A stretch of DNA of 64,000 nucleotides from Thalassotalea piscium. Lineage in GTDB: Bacteria > Pseudomonadota > Gammaproteobacteria > Enterobacterales > Alteromonadaceae. The stretch spans positions 620,001-684,000 of the forward strand of contig NZ_AP027362.1 of assembly GCF_030295935.1 (NCBI RefSeq), given 5' to 3'. A model generated the notes under the pieces. It was given only the letters and a program-made list of their open reading frames with translations, ran no database searches and had not been told where the DNA came from. Shown here in pieces: positions 34,866 to 43,400 of the stretch. Position numbers and translations under genes: made by a program. Position 1 is the stretch's first letter; each line of letters begins with the position of its first letter.

Positions 34866-37577
34866 TTAAAATTCTTTTTTCACACCCATGTAGAAAAATC
34901 TACCTCTGAATGAATAAAGACTATCATCAGTAGAGTTACCATTAGCTTTTAAGTATGGAGGCTCTTTATCGAATACATTTTGAATACCAAAGTGAATATC
35001 GGTTCCAATACTTTCCATGAAATAACCAGCTTGCATATTATGGAACGTAGAGGCTGACATAACATCATCTTGTGATGCTTCAATTTTTGAGTTGTAGTTA
35101 GCATCCCAGGTCACATGGTAATTGCCCATTGACCAATCAATCTGGATAGTTGTTTTATACTCAGGAAGGCTTCCAAATGCAGCATCATAAGTTCCCACTA
35201 CATCTCTAAATGGTGTATCACTCGTGTCTTGAACTTCAAATTTACTCAAAAAGGTAGTATCAATATTAAAGCGCCACTGACCAATATCGGTGTCTAATAA
35301 ATAATGAGCATTAATGTCAATCCCTGCTAAGTTACGGGCTGCAATATTGCTTTGAGGAGAAAAAATTGTTTGAATATAACCCTTACCATTGTTACTTCGT
35401 ATTACTGCATCAGCATAAGCAGGGTTACCAGCTAAGTTCTGATCAACAACATATCGCGAACTTGCAAATACAACATTTGTTTGCTCAATTTTAAAGTAAT
35501 CGAGCGTAAGCGATAAGTTCTCTATTGGCTCAATAACTAAGCCAAACGTCATGTTGTTTGCTTCTTCAGGTTTTAGGTTTGGATTACCGCCACCAATAAT
35601 ATCGTTACTTTGAACAGTATTATTGCTAAATGCTGGATCTAACCCTAAAGCCAAGCATTCAGGTTTACTTGAGCTAAAATTAATATCATTTCCAGGATTA
35701 CACGGATCATACAAGTTAGTATTCATACTTGATGTTTGCCCTTGGTACATTTGCGCCATTGTTGGAGCTCTGAAACCCGTGCTATAAGTAGTTCGTAACT
35801 TTAACATGTCAAATGGCTGGTACATTAATCCAAATTTAGGGTTAGTTGTACTTTTGTTAATGTCGCTATAGTTGCTATAACGAATCGCCGTTTCAACTTC
35901 TAAATTATCCAGTACCGGAATTGCTAACTCTAAATAATATTCTGTTATTTCACGAACGGGAGAAATAACAGGGGTTCTTGATTCGCCCCAAGAAACATCA
36001 AAGGTTGCCGTTCGTTGTGCTTGGTCTACCTCCATAGACAGTTGGTCTTCTCGATACTCCATACCAGTTGAGAACATGAGAACGCCGGCAGGTAAGTCCA
36101 TAATAGGGCCAGAAATATGGGCTTGTATAAACATTAAATCGTTTTTATTTGTTATTACTGGTGCCGTAGTATTAATAAAATCTAACATCTGTGAAGTAAC
36201 AGAGCCTTCTGGCCCAAATACGTTTAATGCTACACATGTTGGATCTGCTGCTGTTTCACACTCATCTGAAAGAGCGCGCTCAATCATAGCTATAGAAGGT
36301 TGGGTGCCACCACGTCTAATTATTTCAGCAGTTTGACTTGAGAAACTTAACTCCCAGTCATATTCATCAAAAATACTTCCTTGTAAACCAAGGGTGTAGC
36401 GATTGATTGTATTATCAGACTTATAGAGGCGTGAACCATACTCAGTAAAGCGGCGACTAACATTACCAGCTATTCCAAACGGGTTGTATTTTTGGTTAGG
36501 CCCGACACCAAAATTATTACCCTCTGCATCAGGATAACGCTTAAAGGCATTTGGTGTGTCAACATTATCACCATACCAGCTAGTATCAACCCCAGGAGGT
36601 GCTTCATTTCCTTGAACAAAGCCATCATGAAATGATAGCTCAGTGAAAAAAGTTATGTCATTATTAAGCTGATAATCACCAGTTAAAAATACGCTGGTAG
36701 TCTTGTTATCATTAGCACCTGACTGTGCCGATCGGTAGTTGTATCCCATGGTGCTATAGTCAAAAATGGAAACATTGTCAGGATTGTCTGCATCTAAAAT
36801 AGTCCATGATTGATTTGGATCTAAACCAAAGCCGGTTAGGCGAGGGAATGGGGTTGTGCCGGAGCTTGTATCGCCACCACCTAAATAGCCTTGATCAGCG
36901 TCACGCGTCATATAGCGATCTTTTTCTTCCCAACCTGCGTTATTACTGGTGGAAGCTGCTAACATCATGCTCCCTTTATCACCACTAAACCCCATAACTA
37001 AACCAAGTTTACGCTCTTGAGCATCGCTTTTTGACGTTTGACCATAACGGGCATTTACTTCAAAGCCTTCATAGTTTTTGCGGGTAATTATGTTTATTAC
37101 ACCAGCAATAGCATCAGATCCATAAATAGCTGATGCGCCATCTTTTAATACTTCGATTTGTGAAATAGCTTCAAATGGGATAGAGGAAAGATCAACTAAA
37201 CCTTCTTCATTAGAGCCAACGATACGTCGACCATTAAGTAAAACTAATGTATTTGTAGCTTCAATACCACGTAGTGTTGCCGTTTGAATATTAGTGCTTC
37301 CTCTACTACTTTGGTTATTTTCACTATTACCAGTAATTGCAGGTAAACGGCGCAAAGCAGAGCTAACATCTGTAATGCCAAGATTAGTAAGCTGAGCTTT
37401 AGTTACCACAGTGACAGGCGATGTAGAAGCTACTTCAGCCCGTGCGATACGTGAGCCGGTAACCATAATTTTTTCTATATTTGCGTCAGCGGCATAGCTG
37501 GGAGTTGTAAAACTTGCTGCTGCCGATAGCATCGCAACGGAAAGTGTCGATAGATTAAATCTGTTTTTTGTAAGCAT
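34866..37577 (-). CDS. Large TonB-dependent receptor
   Basis: The 903-residue outer-membrane receptor has a signal peptide (about 1-29, ending SYA), then IEKIMVTGSRIARAEVASTS, a TonB-box and plug start typical of Alteromonadales substrate receptors. The plug has LRRLPAITGNSENNQSSRG, LRGIEATNTLVLLNGRRI and ISQIEVLKDGASAIYGSDAIAGVINIITRK. The long barrel contains YSTGFRAPTMAQMYQG and GGGNPNLKPEEANNMTFG, and ends YMGVKKEF with terminal Phe. Size and the RIAR plug suggest uptake of an organic nutrient (peptide, sugar or similar) rather than a siderophore; no Fur box is visible. It is divergent from the DapA-family/aldehyde dehydrogenase pair, which may act on the imported compound. The start has AAGGACAT upstream. 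Confidence 0.92.
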   Translation of the reverse strand: MLTKNRFNLSTLSVAMLSAAASFTTPSYAADANIEKIMVTGSRIARAEVASTSPVTVVTKAQLTNLGITDVSSALRRLPAITGNSENNQSSRGSTNIQTATLRGIEATNTLVLLNGRRIVGSNEEGLVDLSSIPFEAISQIEVLKDGASAIYGSDAIAGVINIITRKNYEGFEVNARYGQTSKSDAQERKLGLVMGFSGDKGSMMLAASTSNNAGWEEKDRYMTRDADQGYLGGGDTSSGTTPFPRLTGFGLDPNQSWTILDADNPDNVSIFDYSTMGYNYRSAQSGANDNKTTSVFLTGDYQLNNDITFFTELSFHDGFVQGNEAPPGVDTSWYGDNVDTPNAFKRYPDAEGNNFGVGPNQKYNPFGIAGNVSRRFTEYGSRLYKSDNTINRYTLGLQGSIFDEYDWELSFSSQTAEIIRRGGTQPSIAMIERALSDECETAADPTCVALNVFGPEGSVTSQMLDFINTTAPVITNKNDLMFIQAHISGPIMDLPAGVLMFSTGMEYREDQLSMEVDQAQRTATFDVSWGESRTPVISPVREITEYYLELAIPVLDNLEVETAIRYSNYSDINKSTTNPKFGLMYQPFDMLKLRTTYSTGFRAPTMAQMYQGQTSSMNTNLYDPCNPGNDINFSSSKPECLALGLDPAFSNNTVQSNDIIGGGNPNLKPEEANNMTFGLVIEPIENLSLTLDYFKIEQTNVVFASSRYVVDQNLAGNPAYADAVIRSNNGKGYIQTIFSPQSNIAARNLAGIDINAHYLLDTDIGQWRFNIDTTFLSKFEVQDTSDTPFRDVVGTYDAAFGSLPEYKTTIQIDWSMGNYHVTWDANYNSKIEASQDDVMSASTFHNMQAGYFMESIGTDIHFGIQNVFDKEPPYLKANGNSTDDSLYSFRGRFFYMGVKKEF

Positions 37578-37649
37578 TATTATGTCCTTTTGGCTTTTAT
37601 AGGTTTTATACAGAGCATTAATGAATCAATTCATTATATATACTTTATA

Positions 37650-37659
37650 TTGTATACGT
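37650..37659 (+). promoter_or_regulatory. Possible operator half of a divergent promoter (TTGTATAC-like)
   Basis: TTGTATACGT matches 8 of 10 positions of the TTGTATACAA palindrome bound by many GntR/FadR-type regulators. It lies about 75 bp before the TonB receptor start. A 9-of-10 match, TTGCATACAA, lies at 38102-38111 before the catabolic genes. No regulator gene is adjacent, so this is tentative. Confidence 0.35.
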
Positions 37660-38078
37660 TATCAAGGGTGTTGAGTGCAAATTTGAACGTTATGGTCTAG
37701 GGGGATTGCGAGATCCTTTAGCTAAAACTTTGTTTGATTTAGCGTACAATTTGGTGGTCAGTGGCGTGATAATGAAGCAGCGCATTGCAATTTAATCTTG
37801 TATATAAAGTTCAGGTAATTGTTTAGGCTGAGGTAAAAACGTCGATTTTTGCTGCTAAGGATAACTTAGGTACTAAGACTGTTATGCGAGTTAGGTTTTG
37901 CAGCTAATAAGCATTTAAAACAATAAACATAAGATCAAGTGCTTCGATTACAAAAATTATCAAGTGAAAGGCTAAGGCCTTAGATCTATGTATCAATTTT
38001 GATGGTTAATTTACTCTAAGAATAAACAAATTTAATATTATAAACAATTGCTTAGCTTGTTTTAACTGAGTAACACTT

Positions 38079-38165
38079 ATGAAAAACAATATTAAACACT
38101 ATTGCATACAATATGCAATAGTGTTATTTTGTCTACAAATTAGCTTAAACGCTAAAAATGACTAA
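38079..38165 (+). CDS. Possible 28-residue leader peptide upstream of the DapA-family gene
   Basis: An ATG at 38079 opens a 28-codon frame beginning MKNNIKHYCIQYAIVLF and ending at TAA 38163-38165. The peptide has a basic start and a hydrophobic middle. It overlaps the perfect 14-bp hairpin at 38095-38125. It could be a leader peptide, a remnant signal peptide, or chance; there is no strong ribosome site. The gap 37578-38078 otherwise shows no gene. Confidence 0.25.
   Translation: MKNNIKHYCIQYAIVLFCLQISLNAKND
38095..38125. promoter_or_regulatory. Perfect 14-bp inverted repeat upstream of the DapA-family gene
   Basis: AACACTATTGCATA (38095-38108) and TATGCAATAGTGTT (38112-38125) pair perfectly around a 3-nt spacer, CAA. 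It lies 90 bp before the gene start and is followed by ATTTTG. It could be a dimeric regulator's operator, or an RNA hairpin acting as terminator or attenuator for the downstream pair. It includes the TTGCATACAA site. Confidence 0.6.
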
Positions 38166-38214
38166 AGACAAACCAAATTTTATTGGTTCAATTAACCATA
38201 GAGAGAAATGAAAA

Positions 38215-39117
38215 ATGAAATTGAAAGGCATCTACACACCGGTGTTAACTTCTTTTAAAGAAGATGGAACAATTGATTATCCTGCATGGGAAAAGGTATT
38301 AGACAAGCAGATTAATGCTGGTGTACATGGAATTGTTGTGGGTGGCTCTACGGGTGAATTTTACGCAATGTCAAAAGCCGAACGCTTAGAGCAATTTAAA
38401 TTTGCCAATGACTACATTGCTGGCAGAGTGCCTTGGATCGCAGGTATAAATGACGTTATCGCTACAGAAGTTTATAGTTTTGCAAAGTCAGCAAAAGAAT
38501 TAGGTGCTTCAGGCATGTTGGTTGCTGCTCCACCATACTCATTGCCTAGCGAAGAAGAATTAGCACAGCATATTATTCGTATAGATGAAGCTGCGGATTT
38601 GGCCATTATTTTATATAACTACCCTGGGCGTACGGGTGTTGAGATGGGTACGGAGTTTCTTGAACTTGTTGCCGATAGAAAAAATGTTGTCGCAATAAAA
38701 GAGTCTAGTGGTGATGTTAATCGCATCCATGAATTAGCATTAAAATACCCGCAGGTGTCGTTATGTGCAGGCGCTGAAGATCAAGTATTAGAATTTTTTG
38801 CGTGGGGCGCTCAAAGTTGGGTTTGTGCTTGTGCAAACATATTCCCAGAAGCATGTGTTTCTTTTTATCAAACCTGCGTAGAAGAAAAAGACTTTGTTAA
38901 AGGGCAAAAATACATGGCAACTTTCATGCCTGTAATGGAATTTTTAGAGCAAAGCGGAAAGTTTGTTCAGTGCGTAAAATATGGTGCTCAATTACAAGGT
39001 TTAACGACTGGGCCTGTACGTTTACCTATGCTAGAAATGTCTGATGAAATGAAAGCGCAAGTAAAAGAGGTAGTAACTAAAGCGTCAATTGAACTTGCCG
39101 CGCTTGCTAACGAATAA
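38215..39117 (+). CDS. Dihydrodipicolinate synthase/N-acetylneuraminate lyase (DapA) family protein
   Basis: The 300-residue TIM-barrel aldolase-type enzyme has the family's active-site features: GGSTGEFYAMSKAERL (the G-S/T-T-G-E substrate loop), LYNYPGRTG with catalytic Tyr134, and VAIKESSGD with Schiff-base Lys162. It is unlikely to be biosynthetic DapA given its operon with an aldehyde dehydrogenase. Such pairs occur in hydroxyproline breakdown (pyrroline-hydroxycarboxylate deaminase) and sugar-acid breakdown (deoxy-glucarate or deoxy-arabonate dehydratase), both yielding 2-oxoglutarate semialdehyde. Which applies cannot be decided because the upstream enzymes are not in the window. The start has a GAGAG ribosome site; the next gene follows after 13 bp. 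Confidence 0.87.
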   Translation: MKLKGIYTPVLTSFKEDGTIDYPAWEKVLDKQINAGVHGIVVGGSTGEFYAMSKAERLEQFKFANDYIAGRVPWIAGINDVIATEVYSFAKSAKELGASGMLVAAPPYSLPSEEELAQHIIRIDEAADLAIILYNYPGRTGVEMGTEFLELVADRKNVVAIKESSGDVNRIHELALKYPQVSLCAGAEDQVLEFFAWGAQSWVCACANIFPEACVSFYQTCVEEKDFVKGQKYMATFMPVMEFLEQSGKFVQCVKYGAQLQGLTTGPVRLPMLEMSDEMKAQVKEVVTKASIELAALANE

Positions 39118-39130
39118 TAGGAAATAAATC

Positions 39131-40630
39131 ATGTCTGAATTATTAACTAAACAAGAGTATAGCGAAATAGCAAAGAAAATTACTTTGCCAAATAAAGCAT
39201 TTATTAATGGACAGTTTGTTGATGCACAAAGCGGACAGACAATGCCAAGTGAAAACCCAGCTACGGGTGAAGTACTAACAGAAATTGCTTCTTGTGATGC
39301 GAGTGACGTTAATATTGCTGTTGCTAATGCTAAAACAGTTTATGAAAGTGGTGTTTGGTCAGCACTATCGCCTGCCGAGAGAAAAACGGCAGTATTAAAG
39401 TTAGCTGACTTAATTGAAGAGCACGCTTTAGAATTGGCGGTTCTAGAAACATTAGAAGCAGGTAAGCCAATCCACGAATGCGTTAAAACTGATTTGCCAG
39501 AGACGATCAGTTGCATCAGATGGTATGCAGAAGCTGCGGATAAAATGTATGACCAAATTTCACCAACGGCTAACAATGCTTTAGCAACTATCAGACGTGA
39601 AGCCGTTGGAGTTGTAGCTTGTGTACTGCCTTGGAATTTTCCTTTAATGATGCTTGCTTGGAAATTAGGCCCGGCATTAGTGATGGGGAATTCAGTGATT
39701 ATCAAGCCAGCTGAATCAACAAGTATGACGACATTAAAAGTGGCCGAGCTTGCTATTAAAGCTGGAATTCCTGCTGGCGTTTTCAATGTGTTGCCGGGGC
39801 TAGGGCCTAATGTGGGTGAACCGCTTGGGCTGCACGAAGATGTTCAAGTAATTTCTTTTACGGGTTCAACAGCAACTGGAAGACGCTTTTTAAAATACTC
39901 TGCAGACAGTAACCTTAAGCGTGTTGTGCTTGAATGTGGTGGAAAAAGTCCGAGTGTGGTGCTTTCAGACGCAGATAATTTAGACTCTGTTGCTGAAAAT
40001 ATTGTTGCTGCAGGGTTATGGAATATGGGGCAAAACTGTACCGCGAACTCGAGAATTATTATTCACAAAGACCTAAAAGTTGAATTAACTAAAAAGATCA
40101 TTGCCAAGCTTGATGACTGGAGAACAGGTGATCCGTTAGACCCTCAATATATGCTTGGTTCGGTTATTAACCGCCAGCAATACGATAAGGTGCTTGGTTA
40201 TATTGAGATCGGCAAGAAAGAAGGAGCTAAAGTGATTTTCGGTGGTAATGCTATTGAACTTAATAATGGCTTATTTATTGAACCAACAATATTTGATTCA
40301 GTAACACCTGATATGACAATTGCTAAAGAGGAAATTTTCGGGCCGGTGTTCGGGTTAATTGAAGCAGAGTCTGATGAAGAAGCTATCGCTATAGCTAATG
40401 ACACTTGTTATGGTTTGCAAGCTTCTTTATATACTAGAGATTTAAAGAAAGCTCATTTGTATTCTCAGCAACTTAAAGCAGGCACTGTATCTGTAAACTG
40501 TTTTTCAGAAGGTGATATAACTACACCTTTTGGTGGTTATAAGTTATCAGGCTTTGGTGGCAGAGATAATTCGTTAATGGCTTTTGACCAATACAGCGAA
40601 GTAAAAGCAACTTGGTTTGATTTTTCGTAA
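39131..40630 (+). CDS. NAD(P)-dependent aldehyde dehydrogenase (semialdehyde type)
   Basis: The 499-residue ALDH superfamily enzyme has VACVLPWNFPLMMLAWKLGP, FTGSTATGRRFL, the catalytic Glu in VLECGGKSPSVV, catalytic Cys303 in GQNCTANSR, EEIFGPVFG and the C-terminal TTPFGGYKLSGFGGRDNS. Overall it is closest, to my eye, to PuuC-type gamma-amino or semialdehyde dehydrogenases. Being 13 bp downstream of the DapA-family gene, it probably oxidises that enzyme's semialdehyde product, with 2-oxoglutarate semialdehyde the leading guess. Confidence 0.9.
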   Translation: MSELLTKQEYSEIAKKITLPNKAFINGQFVDAQSGQTMPSENPATGEVLTEIASCDASDVNIAVANAKTVYESGVWSALSPAERKTAVLKLADLIEEHALELAVLETLEAGKPIHECVKTDLPETISCIRWYAEAADKMYDQISPTANNALATIRREAVGVVACVLPWNFPLMMLAWKLGPALVMGNSVIIKPAESTSMTTLKVAELAIKAGIPAGVFNVLPGLGPNVGEPLGLHEDVQVISFTGSTATGRRFLKYSADSNLKRVVLECGGKSPSVVLSDADNLDSVAENIVAAGLWNMGQNCTANSRIIIHKDLKVELTKKIIAKLDDWRTGDPLDPQYMLGSVINRQQYDKVLGYIEIGKKEGAKVIFGGNAIELNNGLFIEPTIFDSVTPDMTIAKEEIFGPVFGLIEAESDEEAIAIANDTCYGLQASLYTRDLKKAHLYSQQLKAGTVSVNCFSEGDITTPFGGYKLSGFGGRDNSLMAFDQYSEVKATWFDFS

Positions 40631-40637
40631 AAACTAA

Positions 40638-40711
40638 ATGTGTGGACTCCTTTTCCTGCGAGAGGGGTGATCTTACTACCAATTTAAGTTAGGTATTTGG
40701 AGTCCATACAT
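40638..40711. repeat. 74-bp imperfect palindrome with 13-bp arms
   Basis: ATGTGTGGACTCC (40638-40650) and GGAGTCCATACAT (40699-40711) are inverted repeats with 12 of 13 matches, separated by 48 bp. It follows the aldehyde dehydrogenase gene by eight bases. It lacks a T run on the + side, so it is not a standard terminator; it may be a small mobile repeat. Confidence 0.55.
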
Positions 40712-40809
40712 GTTCAATCTTAATCTACTTGCCATTGGGTTGTTGAAAGTTTTTCAACTACTTTTTAACTATGCTAGATGAACTCACAACAAACGTCTGA
40801 AATAATAAC

Positions 40810-41967
40810 TTAGTTTATCAATAACAGGCTATTTACTTTTTTACTAAAACTCATGTCATGAAACAAATTTAACAGTTGTTTCACTTTTGGCTGTTGTTCG
40901 TTTTTAAAAAGATAATAAAAATCGAGTTGTTTATTAAGGTCATAACGGATGGTTTCTAGGCAACTTTTTTCATTAATAACTGCTAAATCTGCTAATCGAC
41001 ATGCAATATAACATACTTGGTATTTAACCTGCTCATTCTCATTTATATCATTAGTCTCTGAGGCTGGTGTAGCAGCTAGAAATGACAAGTTGTTCTCAAT
41101 GCTGCGCACTAAAGTGCGAGGTAATTGCCAGTAACGTGCAAGCTTACTACCAATAATTTGTGTATTAATGTTTAGTTGTGATTGATGATCACTCACGCGT
41201 TGGTACAGTGCTTTTTGCTCGTTGTAACTCGGTGCCAGCTCAGGATGTGTTGATAATATTGCCATGTCACCTAAATAGTTTAATAGGCAACGGGTAGAAA
41301 TATCAGAGGCGTCATCAAGTAGCAATTCTTTCGCGAATAATAACCCTAAACTACTCGCTAAATAACTTGCACTCCAAAGTTTTTGGTAGGCATTTTGTTG
41401 AATATTACTTTCAAACTTTACCTCGTTTTCTACAGCAAAATGCATAGCGATATTTTTAACTGTGCCAATGCCTAAGTAAATAATTGCATGGTTAATACTG
41501 GTAATGGGTTGCTTTAAAGCAAAAGCAGATGAGTTAACACGGTTAAGAACTTTTGCCGTGATTTGAGGGTCAGATTTAATTAAATCAAATAACTCGTTAG
41601 GTTCAAACGCTTTTTGGGTAAGTGGTAGCAACAGCGGATGGGGTTTGCGAAAACCACGACAAATCTCTTCAATAACTTGCTGTTGTTCTTTATTGTTAAT
41701 ATCTGTCTTTATTAATTCAAGTGAGTTAAATTCTTTAGGTAACTCTACATCATCAACGTTAAACTCTTTTGTTACTTTTTCTGTAAACTCTGAGGCTAAA
41801 GAATTGTCTGTTCGCGCAATATTTGACTTGGTGGCACGATATTGAACAGAGGTATTATTGGCTCGAGTATTAGTATTTCTATGGGGCTTTTTTATGCTGT
41901 TTAGTCGCCACAATATAAGTGCAAAAACACTAAAAATAACGATAGAAATTGACACTTCCATGAACAT
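40810..41967 (-). CDS. Membrane-anchored HDOD domain protein
   Basis: The 385-residue protein begins with a single membrane helix (about 4-20, VSISIVIFSVFALILW). A low-complexity, Asn/Thr/Lys-rich linker runs to about residue 80, then an HDOD domain occupies about 110-330. Motifs are SDPQITAKVLNRVNSSAFAL, ITSINHAIIYLGIGTVKNI and LLNYLGDMAILSTHPEL, with no complete HD motif. The C-terminal helical tail is unassigned. HDOD proteins are regulatory scaffolds; anchoring at the membrane is unusual but known. The start has AAGGATG upstream. Confidence 0.85.
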   Translation of the reverse strand: MFMEVSISIVIFSVFALILWRLNSIKKPHRNTNTRANNTSVQYRATKSNIARTDNSLASEFTEKVTKEFNVDDVELPKEFNSLELIKTDINNKEQQQVIEEICRGFRKPHPLLLPLTQKAFEPNELFDLIKSDPQITAKVLNRVNSSAFALKQPITSINHAIIYLGIGTVKNIAMHFAVENEVKFESNIQQNAYQKLWSASYLASSLGLLFAKELLLDDASDISTRCLLNYLGDMAILSTHPELAPSYNEQKALYQRVSDHQSQLNINTQIIGSKLARYWQLPRTLVRSIENNLSFLAATPASETNDINENEQVKYQVCYIACRLADLAVINEKSCLETIRYDLNKQLDFYYLFKNEQQPKVKQLLNLFHDMSFSKKVNSLLLIN

Positions 41968-42128
41968 TTAAACATCCTTATCATAATAAGAGAGAGGCAA
42001 GAAAAATAAACAGTGAGGCATACTAACTAATTAATTGCACATCTGTCAAAAAACGAATTGAAATTGCTGTAAGGCTTCAATTGGTATTGCTTAACTATAA
42101 AGGATAAAAAATATAATTTACAGGTGTA

Positions 42129-42315
42129 ATGCCAATCCCACTGATTATGCGAGCATTTCTAAGAGGTAAAAACCTACTAAGGCGTTGTGTGTTTACTAAG
42201 TATCGCTACAAGGATTTTGCATATGAGGACAATACAGCAACATAATTGTTCCGAACAACCCGTTATAACAATAAATGCTGTGTAATTGGCTGTTTATACC
42301 AGTTTCATTAATTGA
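42129..42315 (+). repeat. Family D repeat, second full-length but divergent copy
   Basis: About 187 bp. CCAATCCCACTGATTAT near the left end, the central TATCGCTACAAGGATTTTGC, then CAACATAATTGTTCCGAACA and GTTATAACAATAAAT follow the order of the copy at 18947. The right end is CAGTTTCATTAATTG. It fills the gap between the HDOD gene and the ACT protein gene. Confidence 0.6.
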
Positions 42316-42317
42316 AA

Positions 42318-42350
42318 AAGCCAATATCTGCATATTCAAGATATTGGCTT
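42318..42350 (-). terminator. Rho-independent terminator of the gcvR-like gene
   Basis: Perfect 12-bp stem AAGCCAATATCT (42318-42329) and AGATATTGGCTT (42339-42350). On the minus strand it is followed by a T run and lies 22 bp after the gcvR-like stop codon. Confidence 0.88.
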
Positions 42351-42371
42351 TATCATTTATTTGAAATGTTA

Positions 42372-42869
42372 TTAATGGGATATATCAACCATTAGATCAT
42401 CAGCTAAACTCTCAATTTGTGTAACTAAAGGTGCTAGAGCGTCTTTATTAATTGTTATAGTCGCTTTAGCTTTAAATAAGTCTTGCCCAGAGTGTGGGGC
42501 GCTCTCTTGACTACTTACTAACTTTAATAGGTTTCCACCTTGCTGATGTATAACAGAGCTAATTTCTTGTATGATGCCAGGGCGATCATTTGCAGTTAAT
42601 TCAAGTACTAAACTCGCAGGAGATTTGGGAGATAATGCTGTGGCTACTTCAATAGTGACATTAAAATTTGGTAAGTTATTAAGTGCATTTTTTAGTGCAT
42701 CGGTTTGCCCTTCATCAACAGCAACTTCAATAATGCCAGCAAAAAATCCAGATAAATGATGCAGGCTACTAGTTTGCCAATTACCTTGGTATTGCTTAAT
42801 TGTATGGGAGAGTTTATCAACTAAACCCGGCTTGTCAGGGCTAATAAAAGAGATAACGAGGTGATTCAT
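42372..42869 (-). CDS. gcvR: Double ACT domain protein, GcvR-like regulator
   Basis: The 165-residue protein consists of two ACT domains. The first (about 1-80) begins MNHLVISFISPDKPGLVDKL. The second (about 88-165) contains LVLELTANDRPGIIQEISSV and a Gly/Asn-rich turn. Length and arrangement match GcvR, which binds glycine and, together with GcvA, represses the glycine cleavage operon. No gcvA or gcvTHP is nearby, so the name rests on domain order only. An AAGGACG ribosome site precedes the start. Confidence 0.75.
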   Translation of the reverse strand: MNHLVISFISPDKPGLVDKLSHTIKQYQGNWQTSSLHHLSGFFAGIIEVAVDEGQTDALKNALNNLPNFNVTIEVATALSPKSPASLVLELTANDRPGIIQEISSVIHQQGGNLLKLVSSQESAPHSGQDLFKAKATITINKDALAPLVTQIESLADDLMVDISH

Positions 42870-42915
42870 ACATCGTCCTTATCGAGAGTTAAATGAAGTG
42901 ATCCAGTTTAGTAAT

Positions 42916-43281
42916 TTACATAGCTTTTGTTAATTGCGATAGTTCTTTACTTAATTGACTTTCATCACCAAGATTGAGTTCAATGAGTCGTTTCAAATGA
43001 CTTACACTGTCAATATCAATGGCATTACAACGTAAACCAATTTCATCACCTTCTTCATGAACAATAGCGATATGCATTTCTACATTAATGTCACTATCAG
43101 GTAATGCAAAACGCAGTACGCCTAGTGATTTTAATAATGATTGCTCAGCTTTAGGACGGCTAACTAAAGCACCATTTAGCGATATGTCATGAATATTAAC
43201 AGCGTATTGCTGATCTGTTACTTCTAACGAAGCGTCCATAGAAAACAATATGCGAGTAAATTGACGTCTATTTTCCATCAT
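42916..43281 (-). CDS. PilZ domain protein (c-di-GMP receptor candidate)
   Basis: The 121-residue protein is a single PilZ domain. It has the c-di-GMP-binding RRxxxR motif in ENRRQFTRILF at the N-terminus and the DxSxxG motif in HDISLNGALV. This is a full set of ligand-binding residues, so it should bind c-di-GMP. The C-terminal helix (HLKRLIELNLG) is usual. The start may be either of two adjacent ATGs (43281 or 43278). It lies between the gcvR-like gene and the ettA terminator in the same direction. Confidence 0.9.
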   Translation of the reverse strand: MMENRRQFTRILFSMDASLEVTDQQYAVNIHDISLNGALVSRPKAEQSLLKSLGVLRFALPDSDINVEMHIAIVHEEGDEIGLRCNAIDIDSVSHLKRLIELNLGDESQLSKELSQLTKAM

Positions 43282-43330
43282 ACAAATATAAATTAACTAC
43301 TGGTACACTCAGCATAGCTGTATTTATAAA

Positions 43331-43373
43331 AAAAGACACCTTAATCCGTTAAAATTGAATTAAGGTGTCTTTT
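43331..43373 (-). terminator. Rho-independent terminator after ettA
   Basis: Perfect 15-bp stem AAAAGACACCTTAAT (43331-43345) and ATTAAGGTGTCTTTT (43359-43373) with T-rich sequence on the minus-strand side. It lies 28 bp after the ettA stop codon. Confidence 0.9.
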
Positions 43374-43400
43374 ATTAAAAATTAAAATTGTAAATACTTA

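Noticed and set aside
39340-39786. 148-codon antisense frame
   Set aside because: Shadow of the aldehyde dehydrogenase gene, which has all catalytic motifs; composition is typical of a reverse-strand frame.
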